From contig QIEB01000487.1 of assembly GCA_003229495.1 (NCBI GenBank), forward strand, positions 1 to 24,159: a DNA stretch of 24,159 nt. Reading direction: 5' to 3'. This stretch comes from Flammeovirgaceae bacterium (GTDB taxonomy: Bacteria > Bacteroidota > Bacteroidia > Cytophagales > Cyclobacteriaceae). The notes beneath the pieces were generated by a model, which searched no databases, was not told the DNA's origin, and worked only from the letters and a program-made list of their open reading frames with translations. The position numbers and the translations under genes are program-made. Every line of letters begins with the position of its first letter. Position 1 is the stretch's first letter. Shown in pieces: positions 8,161 to 16,036 of this stretch.

Positions 8161-8985
8161 TCACTCCATATTCAAAGCGGGGTTAGTGAGGATCGGAACT
8201 TTCATACATCTGTCCACTTCTTCACTCAGGTACCTTTCAATGAGGCCACTCTCAAAGTTCTTATAAAGGGTTACTACAGATTCTTCTGTGTAGTCTTTCT
8301 TCTTGTACACTCTTTCGTTTGAAGGTATAGGCAGCTGTGGCATCTTCTCCAGCCTCTCGAAATTAACGATGATATTTTGATAAGCCCGACTCATTTCGAT
8401 GATGAACCGATTCCCAATCTGTGATGGTGTATCATCCCAAGAGTACTTTGCACGAACCTGGTGTATAATCTCTCCAGTATCTATACCAGCATCAATGTGC
8501 ATAAATGTTGCACCCACATATTCAGGTTCACCATTTACCAGAGGCCAGTAATTCGTTCCACTCCCCCGATAATATGGCGACAACCCTAAATGTACATTCA
8601 GGAAACGACCTTCAAAAGTACTCAAGAGGGGTTCTCTAATAATTGAACAACCATAGGCGATCAGCAAATCAGGCTCAGAATTTATGACTGCCTTCGTATA
8701 TTTTGGGCTGTTAATCTTACCCTTTGACAGATGAACAGAATTTGAATGATCGACAGTTGTCTCGACAAACAGCCTAAAGAAATCTTTCTCGGATTGCTCC
8801 CTAGTTGAAAGGTGTTTTAACCTAATATCATTGGCAATCTCTTCTTCTTCAGTAAGAGCACGGAGACTCTTTTCTTGACCTTCGCAATAACTATTGATGA
8901 CTTCAATATTCTCGGATAGAGCTATATACTTACGGAAAAACACATGTCGCAACTCTGAACCGGTCAAAATAATAATTCGCTTCAT
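8161..8985 (-). CDS. Fmt-like sugar N-formyltransferase
   Basis: A protein of 274 residues in the formyltransferase family, which uses N10-formyltetrahydrofolate. The Asn-His-Asp catalytic set of this family is visible: NVHLGLSPYYRG gives Asn130 and His132, and HIDAGIDTG gives Asp169. It lacks the length and OB-fold domain of a methionyl-tRNA formyltransferase, and in this context it should formylate an amino sugar, as VioF- or WlaRD-type enzymes do. No sugar aminotransferase is present in the window to supply the amine, but the next gene is a deacetylase overlapping by a few bases, which could expose one. The start ATG at 8985 lies directly after the decayed IS3-family remnant B. The family call is strong; the substrate is unknown. 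Confidence 0.88.
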   Translation of the reverse strand: MKRIIILTGSELRHVFFRKYIALSENIEVINSYCEGQEKSLRALTEEEEIANDIRLKHLSTREQSEKDFFRLFVETTVDHSNSVHLSKGKINSPKYTKAVINSEPDLLIAYGCSIIREPLLSTFEGRFLNVHLGLSPYYRGSGTNYWPLVNGEPEYVGATFMHIDAGIDTGEIIHQVRAKYSWDDTPSQIGNRFIIEMSRAYQNIIVNFERLEKMPQLPIPSNERVYKKKDYTEESVVTLYKNFESGLIERYLSEEVDRCMKVPILTNPALNME

Positions 8986-8996
8986 AAATCAAATCT

Positions 8997-9265
8997 CTTT
9001 TTTAGATGGTGCCTTCTGCAACATGCTGCTCCTACCTGCAACCAAACACCGATTCAGCATGATCTAGCAATTACTTCTTTCAGGCTTGGATCTGGTTTTG
9101 GTGTACATCATACTGCTCTGATGGTTCTGCCAATATCTGTCGCCTTAATCAAGCATTCCAATAAATGGTATGCCTTTTACATTTCATTAATATCTCCTGT
9201 GGATAATAGAAAATGCCTCAGGAATGTCACCTAATCTGCTGTCTCGTTTTCGGGGGCCCGCTTCT
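8997..9265 (-). mobile_element. decayed IS3-family insertion sequence remnant (copy B)
   Basis: This gap of about 300 bases holds a second IS3-family left end in the same orientation as copy A. From about 9265 downward there is a terminal segment (AGAAGCGGGCCCCCGAAAAC), a leader, a ribosome site (AGGAG near 9196) and an ATG at 9187. The frame reads MKCKRHT, then after stops and an internal deletion LAEPSEQYDVHQNQIQA, then LLDHAESVFG and VAEGTI. This follows the IS3-family OrfA pattern LAELSEQYDVHPNQIQAWKKQLLDHAESVFG. At least four stop codons interrupt it, so it is dead. The remnant ends just before the formyltransferase start. No matching right end is visible. Confidence 0.85.
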
Positions 9266-9292
9266 CTTTAACCCCCAATACCCATCTGTCAT

Positions 9293-10390
9293 TTATTTTA
9301 ACTCTTTATAAATTCTACAGTATTTATCCTTTATCTTTTCTGGCAAATATTTTTCAGCCATCACTGTGGCTCGTTCTCGGAGACTATCACCAACCACCAT
9401 CATTTTCACTAATCCCTGAGCTAATTCTGATTTTTCTACAAGAATTCCTGCATCGCCTACAATCTCCTTCATCAAGTTATTATTAAGGCATAAAACCGGT
9501 AAACCTGCTGCCAAACACTCTACTGCACCAATACCAAACCCTTCATTATCGGACGGGAAAATACCATAATCTGATTTCCCTAATATATCTGGTAGCTTAT
9601 CGTGATCTACTGCCCCCAGGAATTTTACAGAACCTGAGACACCGAGATCGCCTGCCATTTTCTTTACACGCGATAGCTCACTACCATCCCCAGCAAAAAC
9701 TACTTCTATTTTTTCAGAATCAATATTATTTAATTGTGCCAAAGACTGGACTACAAGCGCTTGATTTTTTAACTCAACAAAGCGGCCAACCTGAATAAAC
9801 CTTGTCTTTCTGTTATTTTTTTCTTTTTGATATCCTTTTCTAAAGAAAGCACTACTAACACAGTTGTGTACTGTTATAAATTTTAGATTTTTTTCTGGGA
9901 AAGCGCGCTGCATTGATTCTGCGGAAAGCCTTGAAACTGCGGTACAACAATTAAATCTACGATAAAAATGGCCCAGGATTCTTTGCTCAATGAACCCCGG
10001 CTTGTTTCTGTACGAATGATGAGTGTAGACACCTCTTCCAGCCCAGATATAACTAATTAATCCATAAAGCACTGAGGCCGGGTATCCGTGGGCGTGTACG
10101 ATATTTATATCCTGCTTTTGAAGAATGGACAGCAAGAGTGGTAATTTCAGGAGAAGGCCGACCGTCCCTAGCCCTATTTTTAACTTGCTAACCCCATGAC
10201 CCAATGTTTTGCGGCTTAATTCCCAGCGGGGTATCCCTGCCTCATCCAGCACCTCGTTGAATTTACTTGATCTATATATAGTAATTACGCCTTCGCTATA
10301 TTGTGCTCTCCTTTCCTTCAGAAGACTAATGAGTAGCGACTCACCTCCACCAAAACTAACAGGCGCAATAAGATGTGCAACTCGAGTCAT
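9293..10390 (-). CDS. GT4-family glycosyltransferase
   Basis: A GT-B glycosyltransferase of 365 residues. The N-terminal domain begins MTRVAHLIAPVSFGGGESLL, a glycine-rich acceptor-side loop, and continues with INIVHAHGYPASVL. The donor domain has FIQVGRFVELKNQALVVQSL, VVFAGDGSEL, and the E-x7-E motif in DNEGFGIGAVECLAAGLPVL. It should act at the cytoplasmic face of the inner membrane during repeat-unit assembly. It is separated by 32 bases from the GT2 gene upstream and followed by IS remnant B, so transcription to the genes beyond must cross that remnant. The sugar specificity cannot be read. Confidence 0.9.
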   Translation of the reverse strand: MTRVAHLIAPVSFGGGESLLISLLKERRAQYSEGVITIYRSSKFNEVLDEAGIPRWELSRKTLGHGVSKLKIGLGTVGLLLKLPLLLSILQKQDINIVHAHGYPASVLYGLISYIWAGRGVYTHHSYRNKPGFIEQRILGHFYRRFNCCTAVSRLSAESMQRAFPEKNLKFITVHNCVSSAFFRKGYQKEKNNRKTRFIQVGRFVELKNQALVVQSLAQLNNIDSEKIEVVFAGDGSELSRVKKMAGDLGVSGSVKFLGAVDHDKLPDILGKSDYGIFPSDNEGFGIGAVECLAAGLPVLCLNNNLMKEIVGDAGILVEKSELAQGLVKMMVVGDSLRERATVMAEKYLPEKIKDKYCRIYKELK

Positions 10391-10422
10391 CTTTTATGTC
10401 GCCTTGGTATCAAAGAGTTATT

Positions 10423-11139
10423 CTATACACGCCAGTGTATTCTCTTAAGGAAATAAAAAAACCAGCACAACCAGGTGGGCATACCGTTATTGTTGGCTAT
10501 TATTCTTGTCTCATTCAAAGCACATAGCTGATTTTGACTGGCCGTTCCACCCTGTCGCATTACTACGAATGGCTCAGGGGTAAATTTCCCAGGAAATGTT
10601 GCTGTTAGTCGCATAATAAAATCGTGGTCGGCTGCTATTTTGTATTTTGTATCGATTATGCCTACTTCTTTATATTGTTCCCCTGATACCAATAATGCTG
10701 GGTGCGGGAGATAGGCTGAAATGAACAGTTTCCATCGTCTATAATTGAAATCATAGGTTTGATAACGACCATCTGGATAATTCAGAAACATGCGAAAATA
10801 ATTTGTGCGCCCTGGATCGAGGTGAGGCACAATACGTTCGAGTGATGTTGAATCCACATAATAATCATCTGAGTTCAGGATGTGAATCCAGTCACCCGTA
10901 GCCATCGAGACACCTTTATTCATTGCGTCATAAATTCCATCATCAGGCTCGCTAATCAACCTCGATACTTGCTTGCGGTACTTGTTAATTATAGAAAGAG
11001 TACTATCGGTAGATTTTCCATCAACAATGATATATTCAATATTCTTGTAGGTTTGATCTATAACACTCCGAATAGTTTGCTCTATTGTTTTTTCACTATT
11101 AAAGCAAATAGTAATGACTGTTATTTTTGGTATCGACAT
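10423..11139 (-). CDS. GT2-family glycosyltransferase (WcaE-like)
   Basis: An inverting GT-A glycosyltransferase of 238 residues. It opens with the classic GT2 nucleotide-binding strand KITVITICFNSEKTIEQTI, followed by YIIVDGKSTDST and the metal-binding acidic motif in HILNSDDYY, with GIYDAMNKG between them. The GIYDAMNKGV segment is characteristic of the WcaE/colanic-acid branch. A late AADHDFIMRL segment supplies the usual ED-type catalytic region. No membrane helix is evident, apart from a hydrophobic WLCWFFYFL near the C-terminus that could touch the membrane. It lies 30 bases from the upstream GT4 gene in the same operon. The donor is unknown. Confidence 0.9.
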   Translation of the reverse strand: MSIPKITVITICFNSEKTIEQTIRSVIDQTYKNIEYIIVDGKSTDSTLSIINKYRKQVSRLISEPDDGIYDAMNKGVSMATGDWIHILNSDDYYVDSTSLERIVPHLDPGRTNYFRMFLNYPDGRYQTYDFNYRRWKLFISAYLPHPALLVSGEQYKEVGIIDTKYKIAADHDFIMRLTATFPGKFTPEPFVVMRQGGTASQNQLCALNETRIIANNNGMPTWLCWFFYFLKRIHWRV

Positions 11140-11169
11140 TGACTCAAACAGTATTCATCAATAATTAAT

Positions 11170-12429
11170 CTAGCATTTTCTTACTAGTTCTTGAAAAAGT
11201 CTTTCATACCTCAATGCACACTTATCAAGCGAAAATCTTTCTTCCGCCTTTTTTCTGGCTTCAGCACGTAGATTATTATTTTTGTTTTCCAAACACCATA
11301 AAATTCCCTCAACGAGATTTTTTGAATCAAACGCTTCAGCCAAATAGCCATTTACCTTGTGATCGATAATGTCTGGCATCCCGCTTGTATCAAACCCCAC
11401 AACTGGCGTCCCGCAAGCAAGAGCTTCAAGCGCAACATTAGGCAAGTTATCCTCTAAATACGGTGCAACCAATACATCTGCAGCTGAATACAATAGAGCT
11501 AAACTCAGGTCATCATTTAATTTTCCCAAAAACGTGGCAGGTAGTGGCATAATTTTGTCGGGTGGCTGTTCTGGAGGTCCACCGAATACAACTAAATGAT
11601 AATTATTGCGTTCGAGCTCGGCCATCGTTCCTAAAGCCTCTAACATGGGCTCGTATCCCTTACGTGGATCATCTGTTGCAGCTAATGCGCCAAAAAGTAG
11701 TAATTTTTTTTCCTTGGGAAGTCCCAACAAATTTCTCGCATCCGCCATTTCAATAGGTCTAAAGATAGATAAATCTACACCTGTAGGAATAATTTCTATC
11801 CTTTGGTTACGGAACATCGTGCTACGTCGTGCACACTCAGCAATCCAATTGCTGGGAGCGACCACAGTTATATCAATATCTCTCCATGATTTCTTCTTTT
11901 TATTAAAAATAAATCGTGATAGATCCCATTTTCTTTTACTAGATAAAACCGGGCACTGACCACATGATTGTTCATAAGATTTGCAATCACCAGGAAAATG
12001 GCACCCCCCGGTAAATGGCCACAAATCTGAAAGTCGCCAGACAATTGGTTTTCTAAATCCCTTCAAGCTACTCGGAGAAAAAAACCCTCCAGCAACCCAA
12101 TGAAGACAAATAATATCCACTTTATTAAAATTCAAACTCTTTTTAATATCACCATAACAGCTCCACACACTAGAGAATGTTTTATTGATACGTTTTTTAT
12201 AATACTTAACAGGCAAGTAATTTAGATAAGGATACATATACGATTTTAATTTTCCCCACGCACCCTTCCTGGCAATAAGAACTGAAGGGTCATTAGACGC
12301 TCTATTACCTACAAGCATTATTGATTTTATGTCATTGTCTCTTCTGCTTATTCTACTATGTAAACGATAAGCGGCACGTCCCGCTCCCCCCGCCATATCA
12401 GACTCACTAATATGTACAACCCTAGTCAT
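11170..12429 (-). CDS. GT4-family glycosyltransferase with Cys cluster (WcaC-like)
   Basis: A glycosyltransferase of about 419 residues. It starts MTRVVHISESDMAGGAGRAAYRLH, a pattern of WcaC-like enzymes. An internal segment LWPFTGGCHFPGDCKSYEQS then continues to CGQCP, giving four cysteines and a histidine that resemble a structural metal site known in this subfamily. The donor domain has LLLFGALAATDDPRKGY and EDNLPNVALEALACGTPVV. ATG 12429 is chosen because the resulting N-terminus fits the family; an ATG at 12441 gives four extra residues. Both starts overlap the end of the upstream gene by 8 or 20 bases, implying coupled translation. Substrate unknown. Confidence 0.88.
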   Translation of the reverse strand: MTRVVHISESDMAGGAGRAAYRLHSRISRRDNDIKSIMLVGNRASNDPSVLIARKGAWGKLKSYMYPYLNYLPVKYYKKRINKTFSSVWSCYGDIKKSLNFNKVDIICLHWVAGGFFSPSSLKGFRKPIVWRLSDLWPFTGGCHFPGDCKSYEQSCGQCPVLSSKRKWDLSRFIFNKKKKSWRDIDITVVAPSNWIAECARRSTMFRNQRIEIIPTGVDLSIFRPIEMADARNLLGLPKEKKLLLFGALAATDDPRKGYEPMLEALGTMAELERNNYHLVVFGGPPEQPPDKIMPLPATFLGKLNDDLSLALLYSAADVLVAPYLEDNLPNVALEALACGTPVVGFDTSGMPDIIDHKVNGYLAEAFDSKNLVEGILWCLENKNNNLRAEARKKAEERFSLDKCALRYERLFQELVRKC

Positions 12430-14152
12430 TATTATTCTCATTTATTGAGATTAATTTACCAGTTTCTTCGAGGTAATCTACAGTGGAATTTTCTGCCCAT
12501 TCACCCCAACGATTTATGTCTCCATTTCTATTTATGTCGGTTATTGACTTCACGTTAAATACTAAATTATGATCAAGGGCATGAGAACCACTTTCTTTAA
12601 AAGAAAATTTAGAGAGAAAGCTGTCCATAATCCAGGGTCTGAGCATAAATGATGCATAGGCATGCCATTGAGCCCGCTGCTTTTCTTCTTCAGATAATGG
12701 TGCAAGCTCATGTAGTGTGGACAAACAACCGAGATACTCATCTATTGAATTAGAGTCGACTGTAAATCCCAGCCCTGAATATCGACCAGTTCCTGCTGTC
12801 ACACATGGTACGCCAAAACAGGGGAGCTCCATTCCCGGCGTTCCCCTGACAGTGACTCCATAGTCAATACTTTCAAACAAAGAATATGTATTTATACTGG
12901 TATCGGCAGGTATAAGCTTGACATGGTCTGGCAGATCACCAATCTCATCTCTTATTAATATTACTTCTGCGTACTCTTCCGTAACCTGTTCGTAAGAGCG
13001 CTTCCAGACATTTGCAGGATGAAGCTTTATTATCCAGTTAAGATCAGTATTCTGGCAGGCAGCTTTAACTGTTTGTATAAACCAATCACCGTAATCTTTA
13101 AATAAATCCTCGCCATAAAATAGATTACCGTCCCACAGTACGTGCGAAAATACAACCGCTGTCTTCCTGTTTGGATTTAGTTTTAATTCTCTGACAAGAT
13201 CATCCTTACTTAAACTTTTTACATTTTTTTGATTTCTTGATTGTAAGAACCATTTTCCATTATAGCGATCACTAAATATTTTTCTTAATTGAGAATCCTT
13301 TTCTTCGTCCCAGAGTTGTTTGGATAGTTTTTCCATCGTATCTTCTGAAACAGCACCAGGGTGATCCCTGCGCGTTTCCTTCGTGAGCCGCCTAAAAACA
13401 AGTGCATCATCCCTCCATGGTTGGATAAACTGAATTACATCAATATCATGAGCGACACAGATATCCACCAAGGGACCAAATGTTGTGTAATTTGCCTCAT
13501 TCACTATTGCAAGTAAGGGCCGATAAAGATCTACTAATTTATGCGCTTTCAAAACCTGCCCTAATATTCGCGGCAGCAATAATTCTAAAATTTTATGCGC
13601 TCTGGGATCCTGCAAGTCAGGCATTCCCTTAAAAATAAGTCGAGAGAGAGTCGAAATAATTTGTGGACCAATCCATGAACCATTGAAATCCCATTTCTTT
13701 ACTGTCTGCAGATCCAGTTTTTGAGATAAAAACTTTTTCGCTTCGGCTTTGCACCTGGCTATATCAGCAGCATCGAGCTTAATATCGTCAAGATATATAA
13801 AATTTCTGATTCCAAAAGCACGAAAATACCTGCGCGCCTGAATTCGTGCTCTGCTATCAAGCACCACTACGGGATGCCAGCCTTTCAGCTTAAGTCCAAA
13901 AGCCAGCATCGCCTCTAGCTTTAATCGATAAATTGAATCGTCGGTCACAGTTAGCACCAACGCAAGCCTGTCATCACTAACTACATTTAATTTACGAAGA
14001 AATTCTGCCTCTTTCCACGTATTTTTAAGGTCCAATAAAACGAGCCAGGTATCCCCTGGGTTAGAAAAAATTCGCCATAAATCTAAAGTTAGCGCCCCTA
14101 ATATTGGAATATTTTTTAGTAACCTTCCGGCTTTTACAACGACACCAATCAT
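12422..14152 (-). CDS. KpsS-like glycosyltransferase, candidate sialyltransferase
   Basis: A large protein of 576 residues that I do not recognise as a named enzyme. The C-terminal half has features of capsule-type GT-B transferases that use CMP-activated acidic sugars: a strand and acidic turn at VFSHVLWDGNLF (334-345), an HP motif in WIIKLHPAN (373-381), and VRGTPGMELPCFGVPCV (435-451), matching the donor-site loop of KpsS/KpsC and related families. The N-terminal 300 residues look like a second Rossmann-type domain and begin with a short hydrophobic stretch (LLKNIPILGALTL) that may anchor it. It overlaps neuA by ATGA and is the first glycosyltransferase after neuBCA. Context makes it the best candidate to transfer the CMP-sialic acid. 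It could instead be a scaffold or a transferase for another sugar. Confidence 0.65.
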   Translation of the reverse strand: MIGVVVKAGRLLKNIPILGALTLDLWRIFSNPGDTWLVLLDLKNTWKEAEFLRKLNVVSDDRLALVLTVTDDSIYRLKLEAMLAFGLKLKGWHPVVVLDSRARIQARRYFRAFGIRNFIYLDDIKLDAADIARCKAEAKKFLSQKLDLQTVKKWDFNGSWIGPQIISTLSRLIFKGMPDLQDPRAHKILELLLPRILGQVLKAHKLVDLYRPLLAIVNEANYTTFGPLVDICVAHDIDVIQFIQPWRDDALVFRRLTKETRRDHPGAVSEDTMEKLSKQLWDEEKDSQLRKIFSDRYNGKWFLQSRNQKNVKSLSKDDLVRELKLNPNRKTAVVFSHVLWDGNLFYGEDLFKDYGDWFIQTVKAACQNTDLNWIIKLHPANVWKRSYEQVTEEYAEVILIRDEIGDLPDHVKLIPADTSINTYSLFESIDYGVTVRGTPGMELPCFGVPCVTAGTGRYSGLGFTVDSNSIDEYLGCLSTLHELAPLSEEEKQRAQWHAYASFMLRPWIMDSFLSKFSFKESGSHALDHNLVFNVKSITDINRNGDINRWGEWAENSTVDYLEETGKLISINENNND

Positions 14153-14844
14153 TTTTTTCTTAAAATATAGTCCGCAATCTCGAGATCAAACGGTTCGTCA
14201 ATATCAATAGATTCTCTGGCTGACATAAAATATGGCATACAACGTTTGCCATACAACTCGTTGGACTCAATTACATCAGGACGACATACCAATATTGCAG
14301 GTCCATTTCTCGCATAAAATTTTTTTTTATCCTGTCGGCGGGTAGTAGCAGAAAGTTCGGGGGAAAGTGGCGCAAGGAATCCTGCTTCCAAACTCAATGC
14401 TGATGAAGGACTAAATTGGTGTGGAATCTCTATCACACTAACAACGCTTGTTGCCTGATTAGATAAAAAAATCTCGACTGCTTCATCAATATGCTTAGTG
14501 CTTCGAAGTGGCGAGGTAGGCTGAAGCAATACCAATGCATCAGGCTGATTCTGTGAATTCATCAGCCTCTTAAGTGCATGACGTAGCACTGCAATCATTG
14601 GCGCATCATCATCAGAACACTCATCAGGCCTCAGAAATGGGACATCTGCACCATAACTTCTTGAGATATTTGCAATCTCTTCATCATCGGTCGATACAAT
14701 GACTTGATTCAAATATTTCGATGAAAGAGCCGCTTCTATTGTGTGCGCGATTAACGGCTTACCGCCACATTGAATAATATTCTTGCGTGGTATTTGTTTG
14801 GAACCACCTCGAGCAGGAATTAAACCAACAACCTGGTGCGACAT
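14149..14844 (-). CDS. neuA: CMP-N-acetylneuraminate (or related nonulosonate) cytidylyltransferase
   Basis: This enzyme of 231 residues activates a nonulosonic acid with CTP to give the CMP-sugar donor. It has the nucleotide-binding signature IPARGGSKQIPRKN (9-22), the VIVSTDDEEIA segment, LQPTSPLRS, the YARNGPAILV strand and the metal-binding SIDIDEPFDLEIA near the C-terminus, all diagnostic of the NeuA family. It has no C-terminal esterase domain, unlike E. coli K1 NeuA, so this is the short form. The gene follows neuC by two bases and overlaps the next gene by ATGA. Sialic, legionaminic and pseudaminic acid synthetases cannot be told apart reliably by eye. The gene set argues for Neu5Ac. 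Confidence 0.93.
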   Translation of the reverse strand: MSHQVVGLIPARGGSKQIPRKNIIQCGGKPLIAHTIEAALSSKYLNQVIVSTDDEEIANISRSYGADVPFLRPDECSDDDAPMIAVLRHALKRLMNSQNQPDALVLLQPTSPLRSTKHIDEAVEIFLSNQATSVVSVIEIPHQFSPSSALSLEAGFLAPLSPELSATTRRQDKKKFYARNGPAILVCRPDVIESNELYGKRCMPYFMSARESIDIDEPFDLEIADYILRKK

Positions 14845-14846
14845 AA

Positions 14847-16004
14847 TCAGTAAGTAATCTGTTTCTGAATGATTATCTTGGCGTCAGATAAAATTTGGGC
14901 TATCCTGGTACCGGTATTTCCGTCGCCATAAAGCGTGTCTGGCTTATACCTTCCGTGCAAAATCTGGCTTGCTATAGCTTTATGTATGGACTTCTTTTTA
15001 TAAAGAGCATCAATTACATTATCTCCTCTTTCCCGCCCTTGCTGTCGAGTACCGATATTAACAACTGGCGTTCCAAGAAATGCCCCTTCGCGAATACCGC
15101 TGGACGAGTTACCAACCAGGCATGCTGTATGTTTCATAAGAGTAACGTAAACATCAATAGAGAGGTTCTTAAAGAAATGCATATTCTTGTCCATGCGACG
15201 TTCACGCCATTTCCTCATACCTCTGGCAATATCATCTGATCCAGCATCGGCATTCGGCCATAAAAAAATAACAGGTAGCTCAGTATCATACACAGCCTGA
15301 AGTGTTTCAGTTATTTGCTTTTCCCCTTGGCCATACTCAGTCGTAACTGGATGTTGCGAAACAAGTAAAAATGGCTGAGATAAATCAAACCTTGCTCCTA
15401 CTCCTGTACTAAATAACCCATCATTAAGAATCTCATCTGGCTTTTCATGCATGACAATTTCTTTCACAAGATCCATTCTTGGGCATCCCACTAAATGTAT
15501 ACTTTCCGGGCATTCTCCTAACCTTATGATGCGTTCTTTTGCGCCATTACTTGCTGGAAAATGTAGATGAGAAAACTTTGTAACTGCATGCCTTATACTT
15601 TCATCGATTGTTCCGCTGATCTCACCACCCATTGTATGAGCAATAGGTATATTCATATAGGCTGCCGCTAAAGTAGTGGCCATCGTTTCAAAACGATCTC
15701 CTACTGTTAAGATCATGTCTGGATCAAGCCGTTCAAAAACTGTGGGCAGCTCTAGTAAACCGAGCCCGGTAGACTTTGCCATAGTGACGGGCGATTCACC
15801 CTCAATTAACATATATACACGTGCAACCGGATCAAAACCATCCTGTTCAATCAAATTTACCACTGATCCATAACGGTCAAGCAATGCAGATGCACAAACA
15901 ACAAGCTGGAGTTTCAGTTCAGTGTGTTTCTGAATTGCAAGAAGAACCGATTTTATGCTTGAGTAATTTGCACGTGATCCGACAACAACTGCTATTTTTT
16001 TCAT
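14847..16004 (-). CDS. neuC: UDP-GlcNAc 2-epimerase (hydrolysing), NeuC-type
   Basis: A GT-B-fold epimerase of 385 residues expected to turn UDP-GlcNAc into ManNAc and UDP. Visible features are VVVGSRANYSSIKSVL at the start, LTVGDRFETMATTLAA, IAHTMGGEISGTIDESIRH with the conserved GGE..G..DE..R pattern of NeuC and LegG, LVSQHPVT, and the late VGNSSSGIREGAFLGTPVVNIG donor-site loop. The related LegG uses UDP-diacetylbacillosamine, but the dehydratase, aminotransferase and acetyltransferase that make it are absent from the window, so the NeuC reaction is more likely. The gene lies 32 bases downstream of neuB and two bases before neuA, forming a compact neuBCA order. Confidence 0.9.
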   Translation of the reverse strand: MKKIAVVVGSRANYSSIKSVLLAIQKHTELKLQLVVCASALLDRYGSVVNLIEQDGFDPVARVYMLIEGESPVTMAKSTGLGLLELPTVFERLDPDMILTVGDRFETMATTLAAAYMNIPIAHTMGGEISGTIDESIRHAVTKFSHLHFPASNGAKERIIRLGECPESIHLVGCPRMDLVKEIVMHEKPDEILNDGLFSTGVGARFDLSQPFLLVSQHPVTTEYGQGEKQITETLQAVYDTELPVIFLWPNADAGSDDIARGMRKWRERRMDKNMHFFKNLSIDVYVTLMKHTACLVGNSSSGIREGAFLGTPVVNIGTRQQGRERGDNVIDALYKKKSIHKAIASQILHGRYKPDTLYGDGNTGTRIAQILSDAKIIIQKQITY

Positions 16005-16036
16005 ATTAATTAAGCCAACATTTTCTTTCTGGTAGA

